Assembly: GCA_903839975.1 (NCBI GenBank)
Contig: CAIMEH010000031.1
Location: 1-34,677 of the forward strand
DNA from: an uncultured Candidatus Berkelbacteria bacterium
GTDB lineage: Bacteria; Patescibacteriota; UBA1384; 2-12-FULL-50-11
Reading direction: 5' to 3'
DNA: 34,677 nt
Each line of letters starts with the position of its first letter. The stretch's first letter is position 1. Shown here one piece after another: positions 1 through 7,502 of this stretch. Below the pieces are notes generated by a model. The model worked only from the letters and a program-made list of their open reading frames with translations. It was not told the origin of the DNA and made no database searches. The position numbers and the translations under genes are program-made.

Positions 1-389
1 CTTTTAACTATTTATTTGGGAAAGATTTGCCGTTTGATGTAACTGTTTACCTAACTTTGAATGACCGGTGTGCCTATAATTACGCAGGGCACTACTTTTT
101 TACGACCTTAGGCAATCCAAAATATGCGATGAAGGTTATTTTGCACGAATTGTTACATTTTTATACCTATGAGTTTATTCAACCAGAGATGAAGGAGAAG
201 GGAGTCTCGAGGGAAAGATTCAATGACATCAAAGAGGCTTTGACAGTTTTATTGAATATTGAATTTAAGGAACTTCTCGATGGTGAAATTGACCAGGGTT
301 ACGAGAAGCAGAAAGAGCTAAGAGCGAAGGTTGTTGAGCTTTGGAATGACAATAAGGATGTTTACGAAGTTTGTCGGATTCTTGGCTAG
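1..389 (+). CDS. Partial HExxH-motif protein (5' end outside window)
   Basis: The frame is open to the left edge, so the TTG at 27 in the ORF track is not a real start and the N-terminus is missing. The visible part contains HELLHFY, an HExxH zinc-metallopeptidase signature, inside a predicted helix, followed by a charged C-terminal half. Small proteins of this type are often peptidase-like, but a third metal ligand is not obvious and no family can be named. The stop is 66 bases before the likely start of the XRE gene. I see no terminator between them. Activity is not shown; HExxH alone can occur by chance. Confidence 0.65.
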   Translation, partial: FNYLFGKDLPFDVTVYLTLNDRCAYNYAGHYFFTTLGNPKYAMKVILHELLHFYTYEFIQPEMKEKGVSRERFNDIKEALTVLLNIEFKELLDGEIDQGYEKQKELRAKVVELWNDNKDVYEVCRILG

Positions 390-420
390 AAAACGATTGA
401 AAGAACTGTAAGTTTGGCGC

Positions 421-449
421 TTGACACCGTATCACATATAGGTGATATT
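421..449 (+). promoter_or_regulatory. Promoter of the XRE gene
   Basis: TTGACA (421-426) is a perfect -35 box, followed by a 17-base spacer and GATATT (444-449, 4 of 6 to consensus). Transcription would start at or just before the ATG at 456. This argues against the TTG start at 414 in the ORF track, because that codon lies upstream of the promoter. Confidence 0.5.
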
Positions 450-455
450 AATCTT

Positions 456-728
456 ATGGAAACCTGGAAAAGTGTAAAAAAAGAATTGCTAAAAGACCCA
501 GAAGCCGCCAAAGAATATAGGCGGCTAGAACCGACTTACAGTGTTATTTCGCAGTTAATAAAACAACGAATAGATAGCGGCCTAACCCAAGCCCAGTTAG
601 CTAAGAAAATTGGCACCAAGCAGTCAGCCATTTCTAGACTAGAGTCTGGTGAAGCCAACCCAACTTTGCACCTGCTGGAAAAAATTGCCGCAGCAGTTGA
701 TAAAAAACTCGTGGTAACTATTGGTTGA
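456..728 (+). CDS. XRE-family helix-turn-helix regulator (HigA-like)
   Basis: The product is about 90 residues. It has an N-terminal charged region (YRRLEPTYSVISQLIKQR) and then a classic XRE helix-turn-helix, LTQAQLAKKIGTKQSAISRLESG. This is the layout of HigA-type antitoxins and related small repressors, which bind an operator as dimers. I chose the ATG at 456 rather than the TTG at 414 because AGGTGAT lies at 440-446 and a promoter overlaps the upstream codons. No HigB-like toxin is adjacent. The gene before it is the HExxH protein and the one after it a membrane protein, so it could be a solitary regulator or an antitoxin orphan. Confidence 0.8.
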   Translation: METWKSVKKELLKDPEAAKEYRRLEPTYSVISQLIKQRIDSGLTQAQLAKKIGTKQSAISRLESGEANPTLHLLEKIAAAVDKKLVVTIG

Positions 729-780
729 CCTTAAGTTTTCAGAAATTTCTTATTATTTAAATATTTGTTACGGTTAGCTA

Positions 781-1440
781 ATGGCAAGTGTTTGGGACAA
801 TAAAATTAACGACGACTCTTTTCCTGGCCAGGAGACAACGCCAAGTAATTTACCAGTCGAAGAGAAACCAGTGGAAGATCTGCCGGAAGGACTTAATAAA
901 ACCAGCTTCAACTGGGGCGCGTTTTTGCTGCCGTGTATTTGGGGGATCAGGCATAAATCGAAGCTGTCGTATGGGTTATTGGCTATATTGCTATTTTTTC
1001 AGGCATTGCCACTGATAGCATTTGCAGGAATTTTGTTTGGATTAAGTGGCAGGATATCCTTTATGTTATTAGCGCTGTTGCTGGTAGCTATGATGATAAT
1101 CATTCCTCTATGGCTCTATGTTGTTGTGACTGCAGCGGTAATCGTGTTGTTTGTTTTAGGCAATCTAATACCAAGTATTGGAGCGGCTGCATTAATTAGT
1201 ATCGTTCCAGACATTATTATTATCCTTATGGTGTTTAAGCTGGCAGCTAAGGGCGATGATATTGCTTGGAGTTCAGGCAGATATTCAGATGTAGATGGTT
1301 TAAGAAAGTCCCAAAGGCGTTGGACGATTTCAGGAATAGCCGTTTTGGTCGTCGCCGTGCTTATAACAGGAGTGTTTTGGGCCGCAGCTCTAGAGGCTAA
1401 TAGACAAACAGTACAAACATCCTCACAGTGTGATTGCTAG
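781..1440 (+). CDS. Small multi-pass membrane protein with FNWGAF motif
   Basis: This 219-residue protein begins with about 40 polar, acidic residues. Next comes FNWGAFLLPCIWGIRHK, a motif like that of DUF2628-type membrane proteins (FNWGAF...IWGL.HK). About four hydrophobic segments follow: roughly residues 62-85, 90-112, 113-140 and 185-205. The region between the last two (KAAKGDDIAWSSGRY...KSQRRW) is polar. It is probably an inner membrane protein of unknown function. There is no Shine-Dalgarno. A possible -10 (TATTAT, 751-756) lies 24 bases upstream. The ORF at 788-1015 in another frame is a shadow. Confidence 0.75.
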   Translation: MASVWDNKINDDSFPGQETTPSNLPVEEKPVEDLPEGLNKTSFNWGAFLLPCIWGIRHKSKLSYGLLAILLFFQALPLIAFAGILFGLSGRISFMLLALLLVAMMIIIPLWLYVVVTAAVIVLFVLGNLIPSIGAAALISIVPDIIIILMVFKLAAKGDDIAWSSGRYSDVDGLRKSQRRWTISGIAVLVVAVLITGVFWAAALEANRQTVQTSSQCDC

Positions 1441-1497
1441 CGAAATGTGGCGACTGAAACAGTTTGATAGGCGATAGGACAAAGTCCGTCTGCCAAC

Positions 1498-1515
1498 CAC
1501 GGTGGTATCACCGTG
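1498..1515. repeat. Hairpin, 7-bp arms
   Basis: CACGGTG and CACCGTG form perfect arms around a GTAT loop. It lies just upstream of the larger palindrome in the same intergenic gap and has no T-run, so it is not a standard terminator. Confidence 0.6.
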
Positions 1516-1520
1516 TATAG

Positions 1521-1573
1521 ATTGCTTCGTCGCGGTTTTATATGTTTAAACATATAAAACCGCTTCTCGCAAT
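1521..1573. repeat. Palindromic intergenic repeat (32-bp perfect palindrome in ATTGC/GCAAT frame)
   Basis: A perfect 32-bp palindrome (1532-1563, half-site GCGGTTTTATATGTTT) is enclosed by ATTGC (1521-1525) and GCAAT (1569-1573). The outer frame, ATTGCTTCG...CTCGCAATGAC, resembles from memory a dispersed extragenic hairpin repeat found in many bacterial genomes. It fills the gap between the membrane protein and the toxin-antitoxin pair. No coding potential is convincing here; the ORF at 1437-1628 minus is formed by the repeat itself. Confidence 0.75.
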
Positions 1574-1618
1574 GACAGAAAACAATTGTTAACACGCTTA
1601 TATCTGTAAATTTTAGTA

Positions 1619-1654
1619 TTGACAACATACAAGCTTTGTATTAAGTTAATACAA
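1619..1654 (+). promoter_or_regulatory. Promoter and palindromic operator of the RHH/PIN module
   Basis: TTGACA at 1619-1624 is a perfect -35; a weaker -10 (TAAGTT, 1642-1647) follows after 17 bases. A perfect 19-bp palindrome, TTGTATTAAGTTAATACAA (1636-1654), covers the -10 region. A second overlapping inverted repeat, TACAAGCTTTGTA (1628-1640), shares the TTGTA half-site. Three TACAA/TTGTA boxes in a row suit cooperative binding of RHH dimers and autorepression. Confidence 0.75.
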
Positions 1655-1656
1655 GA

Positions 1657-1893
1657 ATGAAAACAAAAACTATTAACTTGTCTTTACCAAATGAGCTGCT
1701 AAAACAGGCAGACGAGGTGGCGAAAAAGGAGTTTCGTACTCGTAGTGAGCTGATGCGCGAGGTGTTGCGACGATATATTCTTAAAAATAAACTTGATGAG
1801 CTAGCCTCTAGTCTTCAAAAAGAGGCTAAGGAAAAAGGGTTCACGGAAAAAGACGTAGAGCGACTAATTAAAGAGTACCGGGCTGGTAAATAA
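1657..1893 (+). CDS. Ribbon-helix-helix antitoxin (CopG/Arc type)
   Basis: This 78-residue protein has the RHH pattern. A beta strand KTINLSLPNELLKQ is followed by helix ADEVAKKEF, the turn RTRSE, and helix LMREVLRRYIL. A charged C-terminal tail (KEAKEKGFTEKDVERLIKEYRAG) would wrap the toxin. RHH proteins of this kind neutralise a co-encoded toxin and repress their own promoter. The toxin gene starts 3 bases after the stop, and the palindromic operator lies directly upstream. The ATG is 2 bases after the operator with no Shine-Dalgarno, so translation may be nearly leaderless. Confidence 0.88.
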   Translation: MKTKTINLSLPNELLKQADEVAKKEFRTRSELMREVLRRYILKNKLDELASSLQKEAKEKGFTEKDVERLIKEYRAGK

Positions 1894-1896
1894 GGG

Positions 1897-2286
1897 ATGG
1901 ATGTTGTGGTTGATACTAATATTTTAGTATCAGGGCTACTTTTTGGCGGAAAGCCGGAAAAAATACTTAATGAAATCGCTAAGGGAAATGTTTGTGGGCA
2001 CTGTTCTGAATATCTTCTCGGGGAGTTAGCAAGAGTGGCCTCTCACAAATTTAAGGTTGGAAAAGAAAAAGTTGAAGGAATTGATAAATTAATGAGGGAA
2101 ATTTTAGTGATACACGACCCAAAGTCGATTCCTAATTTAGTTAGAGACGCAGCAGACAATAATGTTTTGGCAATTGCTGATGAAGCTAAAATGGATTACA
2201 TTATCTCGGGCGATAAAGACCTGCTTGTACTTAAGGGATACAAGAACGTTCCAATTGTTACGGCCGATGAATTTCTTAGTTCTTGA
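1897..2286 (+). CDS. PIN-domain toxin (putative ribonuclease)
   Basis: This 129-residue PIN-domain protein starts MDVVVDTNILVSGLLFGG; Asp6 is the first conserved acidic residue. A conserved Glu lies in LGELARV. The C-terminal acidic cluster RDAADNNVLAIADEAKMDYIISGDKDLL supplies the remaining metal ligands. It matches the PIN subfamily annotated as putative toxin-antitoxin toxin component, related to VapC. Such toxins cleave RNA with Mg2+ or Mn2+. It sits 3 bases after the RHH antitoxin, so the two are almost certainly cotranscribed. All expected acidic residues are present, so it looks intact. Confidence 0.88.
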   Translation: MDVVVDTNILVSGLLFGGKPEKILNEIAKGNVCGHCSEYLLGELARVASHKFKVGKEKVEGIDKLMREILVIHDPKSIPNLVRDAADNNVLAIADEAKMDYIISGDKDLLVLKGYKNVPIVTADEFLSS

Positions 2287-2310
2287 AACGTATGCATTTA
2301 GTGATACATT
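2283..2310 (+). promoter_or_regulatory. Probable promoter of the response regulator gene
   Basis: TTGAAA (2283-2288) overlaps the stop of the PIN gene. A 16-base spacer and TACATT (2305-2310) follow. The ATG at 2320 is 9 bases beyond the -10, so the mRNA would be leaderless or nearly so. Confidence 0.4.
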
Positions 2311-2319
2311 TAAATTAAT

Positions 2320-2733
2320 ATGGCAGAAACAAGTAAAAGTATCTTATTGTGTGACGACGACCTGACGCTTCGCGAGATGTACGGCGAGCGCTTAAAGGCC
2401 GAGGGTTTTACGGTTGATTTGGCGAAGGATGGCGAAGAAGGCTTACAGAAAGCCACTAGCGATCATCCAAATGTTATTTTGTTGGACGTGATGATGCCGA
2501 AGATGAACGGTTTGGACGTGCTCAAAAAGCTCAAGGAGCAGCCAGAAACCAAAGACATCCCAGTTATTATCCTGACCGCTCTAATTCAGGATCGTGAAAA
2601 GATGGAGAGTATCACTCGTGGCGCCGACGACTATATTGTTAAATCGGAAGCTATGCCAGGTGATGTTATCGCCAAAATCCACAAAGTTCTCGAAAAGGGT
2701 GCTGCACCTGCCGAACCAACTCCCGCAGCTTAG
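2320..2733 (+). CDS. Single-domain response regulator (CheY-like)
   Basis: This 137-residue protein has one receiver domain. Asp13/Asp14 (CDDD) form the acidic pocket, and Asp56 in VILLDVMMPKMNG is the phospho-acceptor. Thr86 in IILTA and Lys108 in YIVKSE complete the site. There is no output domain, only an Ala/Pro-rich tail (AAPAEPTPAA). It would act by protein-protein contact after phosphorylation by an unlinked histidine kinase; none is in the window. The murA gene follows after 15 bases with a Shine-Dalgarno, so the two may be cotranscribed. Any functional link to the nearby pilus genes is speculative. Confidence 0.92.
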   Translation: MAETSKSILLCDDDLTLREMYGERLKAEGFTVDLAKDGEEGLQKATSDHPNVILLDVMMPKMNGLDVLKKLKEQPETKDIPVIILTALIQDREKMESITRGADDYIVKSEAMPGDVIAKIHKVLEKGAAPAEPTPAA

Positions 2734-2748
2734 GCCAAAGGTGTAAAA

Positions 2749-4083
2749 GTGTCAGAAACAGAAACCAAAATTGCCAGCTATTTGCGCCTCAACGGCGGAC
2801 AACCACTAAAAGGTGAGGTTGTTGTTCATGGAGCTAAAAACTCTGTTTCTAAACAGATGGTGGCTGCCTTATTAAGCGAAGAGACTTCCGTACTAGAAGA
2901 CGTTTCCTTGGTTGAGGACGTAGAGATTGTTTCCGAGATGATTCGGGCTTTTGGTGGCGAGGTGGAGATTGAAGACCGAAAAGTTACCATTAAAGCCCCG
3001 GAGCTAAAGTTCCCCGACGAGGCGACGATGATCGCTCTCGGTAAAAAAAGTCGTATCCCGCCGCTGGCTTGCGGTCCGATGTTGGCTAGAATCGGCCGGG
3101 CAATAATCCCGATGCCGGGCGGTTGTAATATTGGCCGACGACCGATTAATTTTCATATCGATGCCTTAAGATTGCTTGGGGCAACTATTACCGAGGAAGA
3201 GTGTAGCTTCCACCTTGATGCGCCAGAAGGTTTGAAGGGCGCCAAAATAGCCTTGGAGTATCCAAGCGTTGGTTCAACCGAGCAAGTACTACTTTCCAGT
3301 GTTCTGGCCGATGGCGTGACCGAACTCTCAAACGCCGCTGTTGAACCAGAGATTATCGATTTAATCGCCGTATTACAAAAAATGGGTGCTATTATTTCCG
3401 TAGATACCGACCGCGTTATTACAATTGTTGGCGTAAAGAAGCTGAAGGGCTATCATCACGTCGCTTTACCTGATCGAATCGAAGCCGCAAGTTGGGCCTG
3501 TGCCGCCGCCGTTACAAACGGGCGAATTAAGGTAGTAGGTGCCAGACAGCTGGATATGATGACATTTTTGAATAAATTCCGCCAAGTGGGCGGTGGATTC
3601 GACATTAACTCCGAAGGAATTACTTTTTACCGAGAAGCCGACGAACTAAAATCCATTTCACTCGAGACCGATGTTCACCCAGGTTTTATGACCGACTGGC
3701 AACAGCCGTTTGTTGTTATGCTCACCCAAGCTAAGGGCACGTCTGTGGTGCACGAGACGGTCTACGAAGAGCGTTTTGGTTACGTTGAGGCCCTGAATAC
3801 CATGGGCGCCCAAATACAGCTGTATAACCAATGTTTGGGTGGAAAAGAGTGCCGTTATGCCGGTACTAGCTATTTACATAGTGCCTCGATAACTGGTCCA
3901 ACAAAATTACACGGAGCTGAGATTAAAATTCCCGACCTGCGAGCTGGTTTTTCATACGTTGTAGCTGCCTTGGCGGCCGAAGGTGAATCTAAACTCGATA
4001 ACTTTGCCGTACTTTACCGCGGCTACGAAGACTTACCAGAGAAACTGAAAGATCTCGGCGCCGACATTGTTGAAGTCGGATAA
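2749..4083 (+). CDS. murA: UDP-N-acetylglucosamine 1-carboxyvinyltransferase
   Basis: MurA transfers enolpyruvate from PEP to UDP-GlcNAc, the first committed step of peptidoglycan synthesis in the cytoplasm. Family motifs are clear: HGAKNSVSKQ near the N-terminus, LLARIGRAIIPMPGGCNIG with the catalytic loop Cys at about residue 126, NAAVEPEIIDL, and HPGFMTDWQQPF. At 444 residues it is slightly longer than the usual ~420. The active-site Cys is kept rather than replaced by Asp, so fosfomycin sensitivity would be expected from family knowledge. The GTG start is supported by AAAGGTG at 2737-2743. TDWQQ replaces the more common TDMQ, a small divergence. Confidence 0.95.
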   Translation: MSETETKIASYLRLNGGQPLKGEVVVHGAKNSVSKQMVAALLSEETSVLEDVSLVEDVEIVSEMIRAFGGEVEIEDRKVTIKAPELKFPDEATMIALGKKSRIPPLACGPMLARIGRAIIPMPGGCNIGRRPINFHIDALRLLGATITEEECSFHLDAPEGLKGAKIALEYPSVGSTEQVLLSSVLADGVTELSNAAVEPEIIDLIAVLQKMGAIISVDTDRVITIVGVKKLKGYHHVALPDRIEAASWACAAAVTNGRIKVVGARQLDMMTFLNKFRQVGGGFDINSEGITFYREADELKSISLETDVHPGFMTDWQQPFVVMLTQAKGTSVVHETVYEERFGYVEALNTMGAQIQLYNQCLGGKECRYAGTSYLHSASITGPTKLHGAEIKIPDLRAGFSYVVAALAAEGESKLDNFAVLYRGYEDLPEKLKDLGADIVEVG

Positions 4084-4089
4084 AAATTA

Positions 4090-4113
4090 GCCCCCACCTG
4101 GATAGGTGAGGGC
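4090..4113 (-). terminator. Intrinsic terminator of the lipoprotein gene
   Basis: Read on the minus strand, GCCCTCACCT pairs with AGGTGGGGGC around ATCC (10-bp stem with one mismatch) and is followed by TAATTTTTAT. There is no T-run on the plus strand, so it mainly serves the minus-strand gene, though it also ends close to murA. Confidence 0.75.
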
Positions 4114-4134
4114 ATGAAGCCGATTAATGGGTCA

Positions 4135-4557
4135 TTATGGCCCCCAATATGCATCGTGAAGGGCGTAGAGTGAGTCTCCAACTTCTGGAACGTAACTCCC
4201 CGTTTTTAAGAAGTAGTCGATGCCCGATTTGTAGATTGAGCATGTACTAGCGCTTGGCATGAACACGTCCTTTGTAAAAACGAAGTTGTCGCCGTCGACC
4301 GACCGGCTAATTTGCCACCGGTTGCTTGAGTCGTTTGCTGGATGGAAGACCAGCAATAGCTTCGGATCTACCGATGACTTTATGTACGAGACGAACTCGT
4401 CTCTGGTCAAGGGCGTTCCAGCGCTGGTTTTATAAACCGGCGCCCCGCCGTTGTGATCAACGGCAAAGTAGATATAGGGGTTAGCTGGTTGATTTGGCAT
4501 TACGCCACCACAACCAATAAGACCCAAAACAACGAAAATCAAGATGGAAAACTTCAT
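4135..4557 (-). CDS. Small predicted lipoprotein
   Basis: The start is the ATG at 4557, not the upstream codon of the ORF track. It gives MKFSILIFVVLGLIGCGG, a short lipoprotein signal with lipobox LIGC, and it has a strong AGGAGGTGG site 6 bases upstream. The mature part (about 125 residues) would be membrane-anchored outside the cell. It is polar and has a segment FVSYIKSSVDPKLLLVFHPANDSS. I recognise no family. The gene has its own promoter and terminator, so it is a self-contained unit downstream of the cysteine peptidase gene. Codon 1 is 26 bases downstream of the start-proximal edge of the -10 box. Confidence 0.75.
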   Translation of the reverse strand: MKFSILIFVVLGLIGCGGVMPNQPANPYIYFAVDHNGGAPVYKTSAGTPLTRDEFVSYIKSSVDPKLLLVFHPANDSSNRWQISRSVDGDNFVFTKDVFMPSASTCSIYKSGIDYFLKTGSYVPEVGDSLYALHDAYWGP

Positions 4558-4586
4558 TGTGCCACCTCCTGGCAACTTACCGGCAA

Positions 4587-4615
4587 ATCTTAGCACATTA
4601 TCAGTATTTTTTCAA
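4587..4615 (-). promoter_or_regulatory. Sigma70-type promoter of the lipoprotein gene
   Basis: On the minus strand TTGAAA (4615-4610), a 17-base spacer and TAAGAT (4592-4587) form a good housekeeping promoter just after the stop codon of the cysteine peptidase gene. The predicted leader is about 20-25 bases and includes the AGGAGG site. Confidence 0.7.
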
Positions 4616-4623
4616 GGGTATTA

Positions 4624-6678
4624 CTATCTATTTGTGGATCTTCTTGGCTGAGTGACGCCAACGGAGAATGTTTTACTAGTAACTTTGTTATTGGCCTGTA
4701 GAACTAAAGTTACGCCGTAGGTACCGCCAGCTAAAGGCGTAGCAAGCTTAAAATCTACAGTGCGGTTTGATCTGACGATAGCTGGAGCTGAAGTTGTAGA
4801 GCTAGTAAATAAGGTTTTTAAACTACTTCCAGATCCAGATGTAACGGTTATACCAACGCTAATCTGGTCTGGAATGTTAGTAGTAAAGCCAATTGTAAGT
4901 GTGCTAATTGGGGCAGTTAGCTTTCCTCTAGTAACATTATTACCGTTAACAGTATATCCATAAATGGCCGGTGCTGGATTTGGAATAACTGGTATGTTAA
5001 GTCCTGAGCTGTCTGGGAAAGAATACATTGATGAATCTCCATCATTGGCATCCTCAAGAATTGGAGATCCCGCAGGACAGGTAGATGGTTTCGAGCCAAG
5101 TCCCCAGAAATAGTAGCCGTCACCATCTCGGTCTGTGCAGGTTGCTTGGTGAGAAAGATCTCTTGGATAATATGGCTCAGTTGCAAAGCGAAACTCTAAT
5201 ACTGCCTGATCGTTTAGTACTAAATTTGCAAATCCGGCGTTGGAGCCAGTTCCGCCCCAATCAGTTCCCCAACTATTCTTAACGTGCCAGATTACGTTAT
5301 TGGAAGCGTCAAGCTCGTAGCCAACTATAGACAAGAAGTGATTTATCTGAGGTTTGACATAGACAGTAATCGGCCCTCTTTGAATAAGAAGTTTGATCAA
5401 AGTATCTGCTGAAACCTGACCAGGATAGCTACTGCCACCAGATATCCTAATATGATTAGCTGGGTCAGTAACAGAGCTTTTGTTGTCTCCGCCGACGCCA
5501 GTATTTGGGTCTTCAGCCTCTGTTAAAACATCGTTTCCCATAGCATAGTTATAGACATTATTTGAAAATCCCCCCTTGCAAGCACTGGCCCAGGTTATGC
5601 CAAATTCTCTGAATGAGAAGCTGCCAATCATCTGTTGTTCAGAGAGGTCTCTAGCTATTGGTTCGTTGAATTGAATGTTTGTAATGGCTTCGATTGAGGC
5701 GATTGAAGCGAATGCCCAACAGCTGGAGCATAAGTTTCCTTGATCTTTAACAGGTGTAATAAAGTTAGCTCCATCCCAATTTCTCCAGTCAAATGTTTTT
5801 GGTAATGTACTGGTCGTTGAAACTGAGTAGGAATTTTTAAATCCAAGATTCCAATCCTTCGCCCAATCGTTGCTGACTGGAAATATTCCGCCGTCGTAGT
5901 ACATAAAAGCGTTGGAAGTGGACGATAATGTAGGGTCGCCGCCGGTAGAATCTATTAACTGCTGATATGTTAGATCGGTTAAGCTTGTTCTACCAGCAGT
6001 AAAACCGGCAACAGAAGTGGAAGATGTGGTTGAAGTTGCTCGAGAAGAGGCAACTGCAGGAACAACCTTATTCATTACGTCATTAATGGCGCTAGCTGTC
6101 TTATTAGTGTAATCAACTTTTGTAGCTGAAAGAGCTAGCCCTAAAATACCGCCACCAACGGGCTTTAAGTCTTGGGCTTTTATTGCGGGTACGAGTGCTC
6201 TGGTAGCTTGTTCATTGATATGCTGCTTGGTGATTTGCACTGTACTGCCGTCAGCAGTTTCCCATCTTAAACCAATAGGCTGCACGTCTGGTAGTATGCT
6301 TGTTTCAATAGCTGAAGAATTAAAACTAAAGGTGGTTGAGCCCCCAGTTAGGTTGAAATTATTATAAACCAGATAATTCACCTGCTTTCCCTTTGAATAG
6401 CCCAATAATATAACTCTAACGGCGGAATCTGGTCCAGAAAATGTTCCGGTACCATCAACAGAAAAGCTTGTTAAATCGCTTGTTGTAGTCGTGAATGGAA
6501 CGTCGTGCTTAGTTATAGTTTGGGCAAGGTCATTTGTCTGGGCGTTGTTAGTGGTTTTCAAGGCGTTTACGGGATGTTTGTACAGATAGCAACCGCCACT
6601 AATTATAATAATAAAAGCCAGAATGCCAATTAGGAACTCGTATTTTTCTTTGACTGGGATATGTTTAAAATTCAGCAT
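4624..6678 (-). CDS. Membrane-anchored papain-family (C1) cysteine peptidase
   Basis: This 684-residue protein has a cytoplasmic N-terminus and one membrane segment (about 15-31). An extracellular Ser/Thr-rich region follows, then a C1 peptidase domain from about residue 292. The active site is complete: Gln313 and Cys320 in DQGNLCSSCWAFA, His447 in NHFLSIVGY, Asn468 in KNSWGTDWG. LSEQQM and a CKGGF segment also match the family. After the catalytic domain come DRDGDGYYFWG and EDANDGDSS, which look like Ca2+-binding loops, and a C-terminal beta-rich, Ig-like region. It probably acts on the cell surface. The region before the catalytic domain may be a propeptide. It lies just downstream of the pilus genes. 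TATAAT is only 2 bases before the ATG, which is hard to reconcile with this start. Confidence 0.92.
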   Translation of the reverse strand: MLNFKHIPVKEKYEFLIGILAFIIIISGGCYLYKHPVNALKTTNNAQTNDLAQTITKHDVPFTTTTSDLTSFSVDGTGTFSGPDSAVRVILLGYSKGKQVNYLVYNNFNLTGGSTTFSFNSSAIETSILPDVQPIGLRWETADGSTVQITKQHINEQATRALVPAIKAQDLKPVGGGILGLALSATKVDYTNKTASAINDVMNKVVPAVASSRATSTTSSTSVAGFTAGRTSLTDLTYQQLIDSTGGDPTLSSTSNAFMYYDGGIFPVSNDWAKDWNLGFKNSYSVSTTSTLPKTFDWRNWDGANFITPVKDQGNLCSSCWAFASIASIEAITNIQFNEPIARDLSEQQMIGSFSFREFGITWASACKGGFSNNVYNYAMGNDVLTEAEDPNTGVGGDNKSSVTDPANHIRISGGSSYPGQVSADTLIKLLIQRGPITVYVKPQINHFLSIVGYELDASNNVIWHVKNSWGTDWGGTGSNAGFANLVLNDQAVLEFRFATEPYYPRDLSHQATCTDRDGDGYYFWGLGSKPSTCPAGSPILEDANDGDSSMYSFPDSSGLNIPVIPNPAPAIYGYTVNGNNVTRGKLTAPISTLTIGFTTNIPDQISVGITVTSGSGSSLKTLFTSSTTSAPAIVRSNRTVDFKLATPLAGGTYGVTLVLQANNKVTSKTFSVGVTQPRRSTNR

Positions 6679-6740
6679 AAATTATAGCTAAGCTTAAACT
6701 CAGCGTACTACTGTATAAACTAAAGTCAAATTTAGGAGTT

Positions 6741-7502
6741 TTACGGGGTGGCGAAGGGATTCACGCGGCCGTAAGTGCCCTGCTTGGTGGCATCTGGGGT
6801 AACGGCGTAACTCTGAACGGCAGCAAATAATTTGGTGGTTTTATCAAGGAAAGCCGGATCGCTGCCGGTGAATTCTGTTGATCCGGCGGCCTTAGAGAAT
6901 ATCTGGGCGGTTACCGAAGTTGTTGGTGCGCCACTAGTGCTAGTGATTGTAATGGTTGTAACTTTATTCCATCTGGCAAATGTCTTTAGCTTGGCTAATA
7001 AAGTTTGGGTGGTAGGGTAATCCATGGTGCCAGTTAAGGTAAATGTAATGGCGGCACCGGCGCTGCCGTTTACTATAGGTGCCGAACTGACTGTGCCAGT
7101 TTGGGTAATAGGCTGGGCTCCGTTGGCATTTGTTGCCGAGCTGGCCGATGAGGCTGCAGCAGCAGATTGGAATGGGGCAGTTATGGTTGCGCCCGTAAGT
7201 CCGATACTGTTAAGCATGCCACGCAGCTGCAGAACCAAATCTTCTGGGTCGGTGGTGGTTGGCAGGGCGATATTAGCCGATGAATACAGGCTAGCAACGG
7301 CATCTTTTTTACCATTTAACTGGTTCAGAATATTTAAATGCTGTTGCTGCTGATCGATTTGGGTATTTAATTCGGAAATCTGGCTGCGATTATCTTGAAA
7401 AGCGCTAAGTAATGGCGGATAGGCTAGCCAAATTGTACCGACACCAACAACCAAAAAGATAGAAGTGGTAATCCAGAAATAGGTATTTTTTAATAGGCTC
7501 AT
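6741..7502 (-). CDS. pilO: Type IV pilus assembly protein PilO-like
   Basis: This 253-residue protein has one N-terminal membrane helix (about 10-30), then a coiled-coil stretch (FQDNRSQISELNTQIDQQQQHLNILNQL) and an Ala/Ser-rich linker. A C-terminal ferredoxin-like fold segment contains TFTLTGTMDYPTTQTLLAKLKTF. This is the PilO plan. PilO pairs with PilN on the periplasmic or outer face and links PilM to the rest of the pilus machine. Its start overlaps the pilN stop by 4 bases (ATGA), so translation is coupled. Sequence identity to known PilO is low; the call rests on architecture and gene order. Confidence 0.82.
   Translation of the reverse strand: MSLLKNTYFWITTSIFLVVGVGTIWLAYPPLLSAFQDNRSQISELNTQIDQQQQHLNILNQLNGKKDAVASLYSSANIALPTTTDPEDLVLQLRGMLNSIGLTGATITAPFQSAAAASSASSATNANGAQPITQTGTVSSAPIVNGSAGAAITFTLTGTMDYPTTQTLLAKLKTFARWNKVTTITITSTSGAPTTSVTAQIFSKAAGSTEFTGSDPAFLDKTTKLFAAVQSYAVTPDATKQGTYGRVNPFATP

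Noticed and set aside
1-728. HigBA-type toxin-antitoxin pair made of the first two genes
   Set aside because: The upstream protein has an HExxH motif and no resemblance to HigB; pairing by position alone is not enough.
1437-1628. 63-residue minus-strand ORF
   Set aside because: It is produced by the palindromic repeat and overlaps the toxin-antitoxin promoter; no ribosome site.
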